From assembly GCF_030644365.1 (NCBI RefSeq), contig NZ_CP130058.1:2294001-2358000 (forward strand): 64,000 nucleotides of DNA. Direction: 5' to 3'. Position numbers and translations under genes: made by a program. The notes below the pieces were generated by a model. It was not told where the DNA came from, made no database searches, and saw only the letters and a program-made list of their open reading frames with translations. Shown piece after piece: positions 18,055-27,855 of this stretch; positions within the stretch are counted from its first letter, which is position 1, and each line of letters opens with the position of its first letter. Source of the DNA: Schaalia sp. HMT-172. Its GTDB lineage: Bacteria; Actinomycetota; Actinomycetes; Actinomycetales; Actinomycetaceae.

Positions 18055-19395
18055 TCAGCCTCGCAGGCCGAAGAAGTTCCAGGACTTCTTGTCGGGCGCC
18101 GGCTCCTCGGGGTGGTCGAGGAGACCGCGCGAGAGAGCGGGGGCCGTCGGCGGCCACAGGGGCACGCGGATGGCGAGCATCGCCTGGATCGCGTGGTAGA
18201 CGTCCCAGCGCGAGGACTTGGCGGGCTGGACGCTCTCGTTGTTGGGGCCGAGGCGGCGAATCCAGCGTCCGGGCTGGGTGATCAGGTAGTCGTGGATGTA
18301 GTCGACGAAGGAGCGGTAGCAGTGCTCGAAGTGCTCGACCTCGTCGAGGCGGTGCCCATCATCCAGCATGGCGCGGCGCACGGCGACGGCCGCGCACACG
18401 CCCTCACACACGACCCACTGCTGGTGCTCGTCCTCGCCGGGCACGGGATCGCCCTGGTCGTTGACGCCGGTCGAGAAGCCGGGGGCGCCGCCGGTGCGAC
18501 GCCAGCCGTCGACGCGGGCGCGTTCGAACAGCTCGGTGCCCATCTCGAGCAGGTAGTCGGGCACGTCCCAGCCCATGGAGCGCAGGCCGGCGCGCACCTG
18601 CAGGGTGAAGCGCGCGAGCTGCATGGAGTGCCCGGTGACGTAGCCTTCGTGGTAGCGGCGCCCGTCGTTGCAGAGCTTTCCGGCCTCGAGGCTGGGCTGC
18701 CATTCTTCGTCGTAGTACTCGGGGATGCGCCAGTTGTTCTTGGAGGCGACCTTGTACGCGAAGGCCGTCATTTTTTCGGCGCGGTCGAGCCATTCGGGCT
18801 CGGTCGTGGCCTCGGCGGCGGCCATGTAGGCCTCGATCGTGTGGATGAGCGTGCCGAGCGCGTGCACGGGTGCGGGCTCGGTGAAGGCCTCATCGTACTG
18901 GTCCCACACGAGGCCGTAGTCGTCGATCCAGTAGTCCTTCTGCTCTTGGAGCATGGTTTCGAGGAGCTCGTGCGCGCCGGGCCGGTTCGCGACGGTCGCG
19001 GCGGCCACGCCGAGCAGCGCGTACACGGTGTGGTACTGGGACTTCACGCGCGACGCCTCGTCCCAGGGGACGCCGTGGCCCTCCTCGTCGGGTTCGGCCT
19101 TGATCTGGTACCACATGCCGCCGTTGACGGGGTCCGTGAAGTACGTGGTCAGCGACTTGACGGCGTGATCGGCGTAGCGGCGCGTGCCGGGCAGGCCCAT
19201 GAGCGCACCGAGGGAGAAGATGTAGGCCATGCGTCCGGTGACGGCCAGGTCGATGGATCGGCTCAGGTCCGGTTTGCCGTCGGCGTCCAGGTGCGCGAAG
19301 CCGGTGGGCACGATTGCACCCTCGGCTTCCTCGATGAGCGCCTGCATGTTGGCGCTGAGCCAACGGTTATGTTCGATGGAATCAAACCATCCCAC
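18055..19395 (-). CDS. AGE-family (N-acylglucosamine 2-epimerase-like) sugar isomerase
   Basis: A cytoplasmic (alpha/alpha)6-barrel enzyme of 446 residues in the AGE superfamily, which interconverts aldose and ketose forms or epimerises N-acyl sugars (mannose isomerase, cellobiose epimerase, YihS-type). Recognisable segments include GGMWYQI, YHTVYALLG, HALGTLIHTIEA and PGRWIRRLGPNNE, with histidines spaced as in the barrel active site. The GTG at 19395 has AGGAGG six bases upstream and was chosen over an in-frame ATG at 19497. Divergent from pgm, so a role in hexose entry is plausible, but the substrate is not readable. Confidence 0.85.
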   Translation of the reverse strand: MGWFDSIEHNRWLSANMQALIEEAEGAIVPTGFAHLDADGKPDLSRSIDLAVTGRMAYIFSLGALMGLPGTRRYADHAVKSLTTYFTDPVNGGMWYQIKAEPDEEGHGVPWDEASRVKSQYHTVYALLGVAAATVANRPGAHELLETMLQEQKDYWIDDYGLVWDQYDEAFTEPAPVHALGTLIHTIEAYMAAAEATTEPEWLDRAEKMTAFAYKVASKNNWRIPEYYDEEWQPSLEAGKLCNDGRRYHEGYVTGHSMQLARFTLQVRAGLRSMGWDVPDYLLEMGTELFERARVDGWRRTGGAPGFSTGVNDQGDPVPGEDEHQQWVVCEGVCAAVAVRRAMLDDGHRLDEVEHFEHCYRSFVDYIHDYLITQPGRWIRRLGPNNESVQPAKSSRWDVYHAIQAMLAIRVPLWPPTAPALSRGLLDHPEEPAPDKKSWNFFGLRG

Positions 19396-19644
19396 GATGT
19401 TCCTCCTGCCAAAACAGCCACGGTCTGCGGTGACCGACCTCTCATAGGATAGTCGCTTGTGTCCTCGTTTGGGAATACGTGCTGCCCTGTGAGTCATATT
19501 CGGGGACGAGGCCGGGGCGCAATATGCGCTGACCTGCGGTTTTGTGCCCGCTCGACCACGGCCTCGGACGGGAGGAAACGATGAGTTGTATCACGGCGTG
19601 GACGGCGCTTCACACGAGGGGACGTTACGTGCAACACTGTGTTC

Positions 19645-21321
19645 ATGCATGATCGAGCTGGCACACGTGCCCTTCCAGAAGACCTCATCAACGTCGACGA
19701 TGTCATCTCCGCCTACTACGACATCGTCCCTGACCCGACCGACGTGGGACAGCGCGTCGCGTTCGGAACGTCGGGCCACCGCGGCGCTTCGCTGGACGGT
19801 AAGTTCAACGAGGCGCACATCATCGCCATCACCGCGGCGATCATCGAGTACCGCGCGTCGCAGGGCATCAACGGTCCGCTGTTCATCGGCCGTGACACGC
19901 ACGCCCTGAGCGAGCCCGCGTGGCGTACCGCCCTGGAGGTCCTCGCGGCCGCCGGCATCGACACGCGCATTGACTCGCGCGGCTCCTACACGCCGACCCC
20001 CGCCGTGTCTGTCGCGATCCTGGGCGCGAACGGCGCGCCGGCGAATCTGCGCACCGAGGGCAACGGCCTGGCCGACGGTATCGTCGTGACCCCCAGCCAC
20101 AACCCGCCGCGCGACGGCGGCTTCAAGTACAACCCGCCTCACGGCGGCCCCGCGGACACGGACGCGACCGGTTGGATCGCGGCGCGCGCGAACGAGCTGC
20201 TGGATTCGGGCGAGTGGAAGAATGTTCCGCGCGTCACCGGCTCCGAGCTGCTGCACGACCCGAACATTAAGCCCTTCGATTACCTGGAGTTCTACGTCTC
20301 GCAGCTGGACCAGGTTGTCGACATTGAGGCGATCCGCAACGCGGGCGTGCGCATCGGCGCCGACCCGCTGGGCGGCGCGTCCATCGACTACTGGGCGGCC
20401 ATCGGCGAGCGTTACGGCCTGGATCTGACGGTCGTCAACCCCGAGGTGGACCCGGCGTGGCCGTTCATGACGCTGGACTGGGATGGCAAGATCCGCATGG
20501 ACTGCTCGTCACCCTACGCGATGGCATCTCTGCGTCAGGCCATGACCCCCGACGCCGAGGGCAACACCCCCTACGACATCGCGACCGGCAACGACGCGGA
20601 TTCGGATCGCCACGGCATCGTCACCCCCGACGGCCTGATGAACCCGAACCACTTCCTGGCTGTGGCTATCGAGTACCTGTTCACGCACCGTCCCGGCTGG
20701 AGCGAGGATGCGGCCGTGGGTAAGACCCTCGTGTCTTCCGCGCTGATCGACCGCGTCGTGGCCGCCATGGGCCGCAAGCTGATCGAGGTGCCGGTGGGCT
20801 TCAAGTACTTCGTGCCCGGCCTGCTGTCCGGCACCGTGGGCTTTGGCGGCGAGGAGAGCGCGGGAGCGTCCTTCCTGCGTAAGGACGGCACCGTGTGGTC
20901 GACCGATAAGGATGGCATCATCCTGGCGCTGCTGGCCTCGGAGATCCTGGCCGTGACCGGTAAGACCCCGTCGCAGCTGCATAGGGAGCAGGTGGAGCGC
21001 TTCGGCGCCTCCGCCTACGCTCGTATCGACGCGGCCGCATCCCGCGAGGAGAAGGCGAAGCTCGCGGCCCTGTCCCCTGAGGACGTGACCGCGACCGAGC
21101 TGGCCGGCGACCCGATCGTCGCGAAGCTGGTGCGCGCGCCCGGTAACGACGCGCCGATCGGCGGCCTGAAGGTGACGACGGAGTCCGCGTGGTTCGCGGC
21201 TCGCCCGTCGGGCACCGAGGACGTGTACAAGATCTACGCGGAGTCCTTCAAGGGTGCCGAGCACTTGGCGCAGGTCCAGGAGGCCGCCAAGCAGGTCGTG
21301 TCCGACGCCCTGAACGGCTGA
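19645..21321 (+). CDS. pgm: Phosphoglucomutase, alpha-D-glucose phosphate-specific
   Basis: Interconverts glucose 1-phosphate and glucose 6-phosphate, linking glycolysis to glycogen and cell-envelope sugars. About 558 residues, the usual length of the glucose-specific bacterial enzyme. The phosphoserine motif is VTPSHNPP (Ser near 151) and the metal loop is DADSDRHG; the substrate loop GGEESAGAS and C-terminal RPSGTED are present. The ATG at 19645 fits family N-termini (MHDRAG). No strong Shine-Dalgarno is seen; AACACT lies 6 nt upstream, so a leaderless start is possible. An in-frame GTG at 19639 is the alternative. Confidence 0.95.
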   Translation: MHDRAGTRALPEDLINVDDVISAYYDIVPDPTDVGQRVAFGTSGHRGASLDGKFNEAHIIAITAAIIEYRASQGINGPLFIGRDTHALSEPAWRTALEVLAAAGIDTRIDSRGSYTPTPAVSVAILGANGAPANLRTEGNGLADGIVVTPSHNPPRDGGFKYNPPHGGPADTDATGWIAARANELLDSGEWKNVPRVTGSELLHDPNIKPFDYLEFYVSQLDQVVDIEAIRNAGVRIGADPLGGASIDYWAAIGERYGLDLTVVNPEVDPAWPFMTLDWDGKIRMDCSSPYAMASLRQAMTPDAEGNTPYDIATGNDADSDRHGIVTPDGLMNPNHFLAVAIEYLFTHRPGWSEDAAVGKTLVSSALIDRVVAAMGRKLIEVPVGFKYFVPGLLSGTVGFGGEESAGASFLRKDGTVWSTDKDGIILALLASEILAVTGKTPSQLHREQVERFGASAYARIDAAASREEKAKLAALSPEDVTATELAGDPIVAKLVRAPGNDAPIGGLKVTTESAWFAARPSGTEDVYKIYAESFKGAEHLAQVQEAAKQVVSDALNG

Positions 21322-21353
21322 TTCTTTGACAATGCCCGCTCACGCGGGTTGTT

Positions 21354-21383
21354 GGGGGCGGCGCTCGCATGAGCGCCGCCCCC
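21354..21383 (+). terminator. Terminator of pgm
   Basis: A perfect 13-bp stem GGGGGCGGCGCTC with a 4-nt loop, 32 bp after the stop codon. Flanking TTGACAA and TTGTCA can extend pairing. Confidence 0.85.
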
Positions 21384-21489
21384 GTTGTCATGTCACGCCG
21401 ACGCCATCGCTAACGGTCACGCCTGGGCCCACGCGATCACAGCGGAAGCGCGACGAGGCGTGAGCATACACGGCCTGTTAAACTGACGG

Positions 21490-21640
21490 GTAGGACAAGG
21501 GCTGACATGGGCCTTCCACTTTCGGGTGGTTGGTGACCGCGAAACCCGGTGATCAAGTGCCCAAGGACTAATAGCCTTCGCGGCGGCAGACTGATACTGC
21601 GTCCTGCAAACCCCCTTCCCTGTGGGTTGGGGGTTTCGTA
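21490..21640 (+). ncRNA. Candidate structured small RNA
   Basis: About 150 nt with no coding signal. A TAAACT -10 (21479-21484) predicts a start near 21490. The RNA folds by eye into a closed multi-helix form: GUAGGAC (21490) with GUCCUGC (21601); AUGGGCCUU with AAGUGCCCA; hairpin CCAC-UUUCGG-GUGG; UUGGUGACCG with CGGUGAUCAA; and GCAG/CUGC just inside the closing stem. It ends at an intrinsic terminator (21608-21636). I cannot match it to a known class: not SRP RNA, tmRNA or RNase P. It is convergent with the immunity array. Confidence 0.55.
21608..21636. terminator. Bidirectional intrinsic terminator
   Basis: AAACCCCC pairs with GGGGGTTT around a 13-nt loop, giving a U-rich end in either direction. 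It can end both the small RNA (rightward) and the leftward immunity array. Confidence 0.75.
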
Positions 21641-21743
21641 CTGTCTGTTGACGCGGCCCTACGCTGCTAGTCGCTTAACAACCCGGTGCGCAGCGGTAAC
21701 GCCGAGGCCAGGCGAGCCCGGGCGCCGAGACCACCCGCCGGTA

Positions 21744-22262
21744 CTACTCGTCCTCCGAGATATACCCCTTGGCGACCAGACGCGCATACTCACTCTCAAT
21801 AAACATCTCCTCAGGAGACTCAACAACACAACTCACGTGAGCGATCGTGCCCCCCACACTCACGCCAACCCCCTGAGACGTCACAAAACTCGAGCGGTAA
21901 TAACCATTTCTATTCTTGCGCCGCTTGGGCTTCCCATACCGACTCTTCAGAATGTCGCAGAAGTGCCGATAAATCTCCAAGGCATCCTTCAGTGAATCCC
22001 CCCAAGCCTCCTCCGGCGCAATATCAGTGATCAGAAAGTCAAAAGAACCAATCAAACCCTGCCGACTGGTGAAGCTAGCGGAAAGCTCATCAGGCACGAC
22101 ATCAGAGGTGAAAACATTCGGCTTGTTCTCCGAGGGTGTCCATCCGAAGCGGTCGCGTAGGGCGTAGCCGTCTTCGGCGGTTTTGGGCCAGGGTGAGTCC
22201 ACCCAGGCCTGGAGGATCTCGAGGAAACGATCATCGGACAACACGGTGAACTCAAAGGACAT
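21744..22262 (-). CDS. Immunity-like protein, array copy 1 (V1 type a, V2 type alpha)
   Basis: A 172-residue soluble protein with no signal peptide or membrane helix, last of nine leftward paralogues following a toxin gene. Constant blocks: residues 1-41 (MSFEFTVLSDDRF, AWVDSPWPKT), about 78-110 (ITDIAPEE, IYRHFC) and 149-172 (SPEEMFIESEYARLVAKG). Variable blocks: V1 (42-77, begins TPSENKPN) and V2 (111-148, contains KNRNGYY and GTIAHVSC). AGGAGG precedes the ATG. Position and paralogy suggest an antidote to a secreted toxin; it may belong to DUF6301, but I am not certain. No function demonstrated. Confidence 0.8.
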   Translation of the reverse strand: MSFEFTVLSDDRFLEILQAWVDSPWPKTAEDGYALRDRFGWTPSENKPNVFTSDVVPDELSASFTSRQGLIGSFDFLITDIAPEEAWGDSLKDALEIYRHFCDILKSRYGKPKRRKNRNGYYRSSFVTSQGVGVSVGGTIAHVSCVVESPEEMFIESEYARLVAKGYISEDE

Positions 22263-22597
22263 GATCCTCCTCTAGTGGCCCTTGATGGCCTGGTCGACAC
22301 CAACAACACGCACGCCGCTCACGCACAGGATGGATCACAACCAGCCCCAACAGCAACCCCACAGAAACCCAAGCCCGCACCGTATGCCCGAGGACGGCAG
22401 AACTCAGCATCAAGCCAGCACGCCGCCACACCCCAGCAGTAAGACCGAGGGGCCCCAAGCCCGACAGCGAGACCAAGGACAGCAGGACTCCGTATCAAGC
22501 CAGCAGGCGGCCGCGCCCCCGCATCACCGAGGCCAGCCACACCCCGGCAGTAAGCCCGAGGCCAGGCGAGCCCGGGCGCCGAGACCACCCGCCGGTA
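22263..22597. repeat. Array spacer 1/2
   Basis: 335 bp between copies 1 and 2. No convincing gene: frames differ between spacers through indels. It shares blocks with all other spacers. Next to copy 1 it holds a remnant of the toxin's last codons (DQAIK) leading into the Shine-Dalgarno. Confidence 0.7.
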
Positions 22598-23116
22598 CTA
22601 CTCGTCCTCCGAGATATACCCCTTGGCGACCAGACGCGCATACTCACTCGCAATAAACATCTCCTCAGGAGACTCAACAATGCAGCTGACCAGAGCATCA
22701 TTGCCGCCCACCTTCACTCCCACTCCCTGCGGGGTAACAAAAGTAGAACGATAACGCTCCTTCTTACTGGTACGCTGCTTCGCCTTCCCATACCGGCGCG
22801 TCAAAATCTCACAGAAATGCCGATAAATCACCTTCGCCGGCTCCAACGAATACCCCCAAGCCTCCTCCGGCGCAATATCAGTGATCAGAAAGTCAAAAGA
22901 ACCAATCAAACCCTGCCGACTGGTGAAGCTAGCGGAAAGCTCATCAGGCACGACATCAGAGGTGAAAACATTCGGCTTGTTCTCCGAGGGTGTCCATCCG
23001 AAGCGGTCGCGTAGGGCGTAGCCGTCTTCGACGGTCTTGGGCCAGGGCGAATCCACCCACGCCTCAAGAATCTCGAGGAAACGATCATCGGACAACACGG
23101 TAAACTCAAAGGACAT
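22598..23116 (-). CDS. Immunity-like protein, array copy 2 (V1 type a, V2 type beta)
   Basis: 172 residues. The first 85 or so residues match copy 1 (V1 TPSENKPN), but from about residue 87 the chain switches to the beta form (WGYSLEPAKV, KKERYRST, NDALVSC), which reappears only in copy 8. So copies 1 and 2 share V1 but not V2. Constant ends and AGGAGG site are the same as in the other copies. Confidence 0.8.
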   Translation of the reverse strand: MSFEFTVLSDDRFLEILEAWVDSPWPKTVEDGYALRDRFGWTPSENKPNVFTSDVVPDELSASFTSRQGLIGSFDFLITDIAPEEAWGYSLEPAKVIYRHFCEILTRRYGKAKQRTSKKERYRSTFVTPQGVGVKVGGNDALVSCIVESPEEMFIASEYARLVAKGYISEDE

Positions 23117-23401
23117 GATCCTCCTCTAGTGACCCTTGATGACCTGGCCGACACCAACAACACGCACGCCGGACACGCACAGGATGGATCACAACCAGCC
23201 CCAACAGTAACCCCTCAGGAACCCAAGCCCCCGCAGCACAACCAAGGACGACAACACCCCGGCAGTAAGCCCAAGGGTCCCCAAGCCCGACAGCGAGACC
23301 AAGCCAGCAGGCGGCCGCGCCCCCGCACCACCGAGGCCAACCACAACCCCGCAGTAAGCCCGAGGCCAGGCGCGCCCGGGCGCCGCGACTACTCGCCGGT
23401 A
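23117..23401. repeat. Array spacer 2/3
   Basis: 285 bp, apparently identical to 26226-26510, exactly 3,109 bp away. Non-coding. Confidence 0.8.
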
Positions 23402-23920
23402 CTACTCGTCCTCCGAGATATACCCCTTGGCGACCAAACGCGCATACTCGCTCTCAATAAACATCTCCTCAGGAGACTTAATGACACAACTCACGTGAGC
23501 GATGGTGCCCCCCACACTCACGCCAACACCCTGAGACGTCACAAAGTTCGAACGGTAATGACCATTTCTATTCTTCCGACCCTTGGGCTTGCCGTACCGG
23601 CTCTTCAGAATGTCGCAGAAGTGCCGGTAAATCACCAGGGCATCCTCCAGCGAATCCCCCCGAGCCTCCTCAGGCGCAATATCAGTGAGGAGAAAACGAA
23701 ACGTTCCGATTGAGCCACTCCCTTTTGTGAAGTAACAAGGAAACCCTATTGGGTGAACGTCAGAAGTAAAGACGTTGGGCTTCGCTTCCTTCTGTGTCCA
23801 TCCGAAGCGGTCGCGCAGGGCGTAGCCGTCTTCGGCGGTTTTGGGCCAGGGTGAGTCCACCCAGGCCTCAAGAATCTCGATGAAACGATCATCGGACAAC
23901 ACGGTAAACTTAAAGGACAT
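23402..23920 (-). CDS. Immunity-like protein, array copy 3 (V1 type b, V2 type alpha)
   Basis: 172 residues beginning MSFKFTVLSDD. V1 is unique (TQKEAKPN, HPIGFPCYFTKGSG), while residues 88-172 are identical to copy 7, including GRKNRNGHY and GTIAHVSC. The gene sits at the same place as copy 7 within a duplicated block, so only V1 and small nearby changes distinguish the two. Confidence 0.8.
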   Translation of the reverse strand: MSFKFTVLSDDRFIEILEAWVDSPWPKTAEDGYALRDRFGWTQKEAKPNVFTSDVHPIGFPCYFTKGSGSIGTFRFLLTDIAPEEARGDSLEDALVIYRHFCDILKSRYGKPKGRKNRNGHYRSNFVTSQGVGVSVGGTIAHVSCVIKSPEEMFIESEYARLVAKGYISEDE

Positions 23921-24227
23921 GATCCTCCTCTAGTGGCCCTTGATGGCCTGGACGACACCAACAACACGCACGCCGCTCACGCACAGGATGGATCACAACC
24001 AGCCCCAACAGCAACCCCACAGAAACCCAAGCCCCCGCACCACAACCAAGGACGACAACGCCCCGGCAGTAAGCCCAAGGGTCCCCAAGCCCGACAGCAG
24101 GGCCGAGGACGGTAGGACTCCGCATCAAGCCAGCAGGCGGCCGCGCCCCCGCACCACCGAGGCCAGCCACACCCCGGCAGTAAGCCCGAGGCCAGGCGCG
24201 CCCGGGCGCCGAGACCACCCGCCGCGA
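23921..24227. repeat. Array spacer 3/4
   Basis: 307 bp, apparently identical to 27030-27336 (offset 3,109). Next to copy 3 the toxin-tail remnant reads VQAIKGH and then TAG overlapping the Shine-Dalgarno. No gene seen. Confidence 0.8.
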
Positions 24228-24746
24228 CTACTCGTCCTCCGAGATATACCCCTTGGCGACCAAACGCGCATACTCGCTCTCAATAAACATCAACTCAGGA
24301 GACTTAATGTAGCAGTCAATGAGAGACCGATTACCACCAATACTGATACCAACACCGCGGGAAGTAACATACATCGAACGATAGTAACCTCCCCTGTTCC
24401 TGCGCTGCTTGGGCTTACCGTACCGGCTCTTCAGAATGTCGCAAAAATGCCGATAAATCACCAGGGCATCCTCCAGCGAATCCCCCCGAGCCTCCTCCGG
24501 TGCAATATCGGTGATCGGTACACGCATTGACCTGATGTTTCCACCGCTGACAGAGAAGCTCGAGGATAGTTCGTCGGGACGAACATCCGAAGTAAACAAA
24601 CTCGGCTTATCCTCCGCAGGCACCCACCCGAAGCGGTCGCGTAGGGCGTAGCCGTCTTCGGCGGTTTTGGGCCAGGGTGAGTCCACCCACGCCTCAAGAA
24701 TCTCGATGAAACGATCATCGGACAACACGGTGAACTCAAAGGACAT
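24228..24746 (-). CDS. Immunity-like protein, array copy 4 (V1 type c, V2 type gamma)
   Basis: 172 residues. V1 begins VPAEDKPS and includes SVSGGNIRSMRV, identical to copy 8. V2 is unique (RRNRGGYYRSMY, NRSLIDCYIK). At the matching position in the second block, copy 8 keeps V1 but carries V2 beta, the mirror image of the copy 3/copy 7 relation. Confidence 0.8.
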   Translation of the reverse strand: MSFEFTVLSDDRFIEILEAWVDSPWPKTAEDGYALRDRFGWVPAEDKPSLFTSDVRPDELSSSFSVSGGNIRSMRVPITDIAPEEARGDSLEDALVIYRHFCDILKSRYGKPKQRRNRGGYYRSMYVTSRGVGISIGGNRSLIDCYIKSPELMFIESEYARLVAKGYISEDE

Positions 24747-24963
24747 GATCCTCCTTCACAGGGCCTTGATGGCCTGGTCGACACCAACAACACGCACGCC
24801 GCTCACGCACAGGATGGAACACAACCAGCCCCAACAGCAACCCCACAGAAACCCCACCGTATGCCCGAGGACAGCAGAACTCAGCATCGAGCCAGCGCGC
24901 CGCCACATCCCGACAGTAAGCCCAAGGACAGCCGCACCTGGATGCCGGTTCTACCCGCCGATA

Positions 24964-25482
24964 CTACTCGTCCTCCGAGATATACCCCTTGGCGACCAGA
25001 CGCGCATACTCACTCGCAATAAACATCTCCTCAGGAGACTCAACAACACAACTCACGTGAGCGATCGTGCCCCCCACACTCACACCAACACCCTGAGACG
25101 TCACAAAATTCGAACGGTAATAACCATTTCTATTCTTGCGCCGCTTGGGCTTGCCGTACCGGCTCTTCAGAATGTCACAAAAATGCCGATAAATCACCAG
25201 GGCATCCTCCAACGAATCCCCCCGAGCCTCCTCCGGAGCAATGTCAGTTATAGGAAAGGTCAATGAATTAATCGAGTCATTTGTCGCTGTAAAGTAAGCT
25301 GACGGCTCATCTGGCTCAACATCTGAGGTGAATAGCGCCGGATCTTGAGAATCTGCTGTCCATCCCAGGTGGTCTCGTAGGGCGTAGCCGTCTTCGGCGG
25401 TTTTGGGCCAGGGTGAGTCCACCCACGCCTCAAGAATCTCGATGAAACGATCATCGGACAACACGGTGAACTCAAAGGACAT
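24964..25482 (-). CDS. Immunity-like protein, array copy 5 (V1 type d, V2 type alpha)
   Basis: 172 residues. V1 is unique (TADSQDPA, ATNDSINSLTF) after a slightly changed RDHLGW. V2 is the common alpha type. The 217-bp spacer downstream of it is the shortest in the array. Its leader contains the toxin-tail remnant VDQAIKAL, then TGA and AGGAGG. Confidence 0.8.
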   Translation of the reverse strand: MSFEFTVLSDDRFIEILEAWVDSPWPKTAEDGYALRDHLGWTADSQDPALFTSDVEPDEPSAYFTATNDSINSLTFPITDIAPEEARGDSLEDALVIYRHFCDILKSRYGKPKRRKNRNGYYRSNFVTSQGVGVSVGGTIAHVSCVVESPEEMFIASEYARLVAKGYISEDE

Positions 25483-25706
25483 GATCCTCCTTCACAGGGC
25501 CTTGATGGCCTGGTCGACACCAACAACACGCACGCCGCTCACACACAGGATGGATCACAACCAGCCCCAGCAGCAACCCCACAGAAACCCAAGCCCCCAC
25601 CGTATGCCCGAGGACGGCAGAACTCAGCATCAAGCCATCGCGCCGCCACACCCCGGCAGTAAGCCCGAGGCCAGCCGCACCCGGGCGTCAAGACCACCCG
25701 CCGGTA

Positions 25707-26225
25707 CTACTCGTCCTCCGAGATGTACCCCTTGGCGACCAGACGCGCATACTCACTCTCAATAAACATCTCCTCAGGAGACTCAACAACACAACTCACG
25801 TGAGCGATCGTGCCCCCCACACTCACGCCAACCCCCTGAGACGTCACAAAACTCGAGCGGTAATAACCATTTCTATTCTTGCGCCGCTTGGGCTTCCCAT
25901 ACCGACTCTTCAGAATGTCGCAGAAATGCCGATAAATCTCCAAGGCATCCTTCAGTGAATCCCCCCGAGCCTCCTCAGGCGCAATATCAGTGATCGGAAA
26001 GTCAAAAGAACCAATCACACCCTGCCGACTGGTGAAGCTAGCGGAAAGCTCATCAGGCACGACATCAGAGGTGAAAACATTCAGCTTGTTCTCCGAGGGT
26101 GTCCATCCGAAGCGGTCGCGTAGGGCGTAGCCGTCTTCGACGGTCTTGGGCCAGGGCGAATCCACCCACGCCTCAAGAATCTCGAGGAAACGATCATCGG
26201 ACAACACGGTGAACTCAAAGGACAT
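25707..26225 (-). CDS. Immunity-like protein, array copy 6 (V1 type a, V2 type alpha)
   Basis: 172 residues, differing from copy 1 at only a few positions, so it is the closest pair in the array. It occupies the place in the second block corresponding to copy 2 in the first, where V2 is beta instead of alpha. Confidence 0.8.
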   Translation of the reverse strand: MSFEFTVLSDDRFLEILEAWVDSPWPKTVEDGYALRDRFGWTPSENKLNVFTSDVVPDELSASFTSRQGVIGSFDFPITDIAPEEARGDSLKDALEIYRHFCDILKSRYGKPKRRKNRNGYYRSSFVTSQGVGVSVGGTIAHVSCVVESPEEMFIESEYARLVAKGYISEDE

Positions 26226-26510
26226 GATCCTCCTCTAGTGACCCTTGATGACCTGGCCGACACCAACAACACGCACGCCGGACACGCACAGGATGGATCA
26301 CAACCAGCCCCAACAGTAACCCCTCAGGAACCCAAGCCCCCGCAGCACAACCAAGGACGACAACACCCCGGCAGTAAGCCCAAGGGTCCCCAAGCCCGAC
26401 AGCGAGACCAAGCCAGCAGGCGGCCGCGCCCCCGCACCACCGAGGCCAACCACAACCCCGCAGTAAGCCCGAGGCCAGGCGCGCCCGGGCGCCGCGACTA
26501 CTCGCCGGTA
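26226..26510. repeat. Array spacer 6/7
   Basis: Second copy of the 285-bp spacer at 23117-23401. Confidence 0.8.
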
Positions 26511-27029
26511 CTACTCGTCCTCCGAGATATACCCCTTGGCGACCAAACGCGCATACTCGCTCTCAATAAACATCTCCTCAGGAGACTTAATGACACAACT
26601 CACGTGAGCGATGGTGCCCCCCACACTCACGCCAACACCCTGAGACGTCACAAAGTTCGAACGGTAATGACCATTTCTATTCTTCCGACCCTTGGGCTTG
26701 CCGTACCGGCTCTTCAGAATGTCGCAGAAGTGCCGGTAAATCACCAGGGCATCCTCCAGCGAATCCCCCCGAACCTCCTCAGGCGCAATATCAGTAACAG
26801 GGATCCTGAGAGACTTGATCTTGCCATCGCGCGCAGTGAAATACGAGGAAGACTCATGAGGGCGCACGTCGGAGGTAAACAACGCTGGCTCTCTATAATC
26901 TGGCGTCCATCCGAAGCGGTCTCGTAGGGCGTATCCTTCTTCGGCGGTTTTGGGCCAGGGTGAGTCCACCCAGGCCTGGAGGATCTCGATGAAACGATCA
27001 TCGGACAACACGGTAAACTTAAAGGACAT
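26511..27029 (-). CDS. Immunity-like protein, array copy 7 (V1 type e, V2 type alpha)
   Basis: 172 residues. V1 is unique (TPDYREPA, TARDGKIKSLRI). From about residue 88 on it is identical to copy 3, and the flanking spacers are identical too. The replaced segment is thus sharply bounded within about residues 42-87. Confidence 0.8.
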   Translation of the reverse strand: MSFKFTVLSDDRFIEILQAWVDSPWPKTAEEGYALRDRFGWTPDYREPALFTSDVRPHESSSYFTARDGKIKSLRIPVTDIAPEEVRGDSLEDALVIYRHFCDILKSRYGKPKGRKNRNGHYRSNFVTSQGVGVSVGGTIAHVSCVIKSPEEMFIESEYARLVAKGYISEDE

Positions 27030-27336
27030 GATCCTCCTCTAGTGGCCCTTGATGGCCTGGACGACACCAACAACACGCACGCCGCTCACGCACAGGATGG
27101 ATCACAACCAGCCCCAACAGCAACCCCACAGAAACCCAAGCCCCCGCACCACAACCAAGGACGACAACGCCCCGGCAGTAAGCCCAAGGGTCCCCAAGCC
27201 CGACAGCAGGGCCGAGGACGGTAGGACTCCGCATCAAGCCAGCAGGCGGCCGCGCCCCCGCACCACCGAGGCCAGCCACACCCCGGCAGTAAGCCCGAGG
27301 CCAGGCGCGCCCGGGCGCCGAGACCACCCGCCGCGA
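27030..27336. repeat. Array spacer 7/8
   Basis: Second copy of the 307-bp spacer at 23921-24227. Confidence 0.8.
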
Positions 27337-27855
27337 CTACTCGTCCTCCGAGATGTACCCCTTGGCGACCAGACGCGCATACTCGCTGGCAATAAACATC
27401 TCCTCAGGAGACTCAACAATGCAGCTGACCAGCGCATCATTACCGCCCACCTTCACGCCCACACCCTGCGGGGTAATAAAAGTAGAACGATAACGCTCCT
27501 TCTTACTGCTACGCTGCTTCGCCTTCCCATACCGGCGCGTCAAAATCTCACAGAAATGCCGATAAATCACCTTCGCCGGCTCCAACGAATACCCCCAAGC
27601 CTCCTCCGGCGCAATATCAGTGATCGGTACACGCATAGACCTGATGTTTCCACCGCTGACAGAGAAGCTCGAGGATAGTTCGTCGGGACGAACATCCGAA
27701 GTAAACAAACTCGGCTTATCCTCCGCAGGCACCCACCCGAAGCGGTCGCGTAGGGCGTAGCCATCTTCAGCAGTCTTAGGCCAAGGCGAATCCACCCACG
27801 CCTGGAGGATCTCGATGAAACGATCATCGGACAACACGGTGAACTCAAAGGACAT
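27337..27855 (-). CDS. Immunity-like protein, array copy 8 (V1 type c, V2 type beta)
   Basis: 172 residues. V1 is identical to copy 4 and V2 nearly identical to copy 2 (SKKERYRST, NDALVSC). A clear chimera of two forms present elsewhere in the array. Confidence 0.8.
   Translation of the reverse strand: MSFEFTVLSDDRFIEILQAWVDSPWPKTAEDGYALRDRFGWVPAEDKPSLFTSDVRPDELSSSFSVSGGNIRSMRVPITDIAPEEAWGYSLEPAKVIYRHFCEILTRRYGKAKQRSSKKERYRSTFITPQGVGVKVGGNDALVSCIVESPEEMFIASEYARLVAKGYISEDE

Noticed and set aside
21490-21640. SRP RNA, tmRNA or RNase P RNA
   Set aside because: Too short for tmRNA or RNase P, and the SRP GGAA apical motif is absent.
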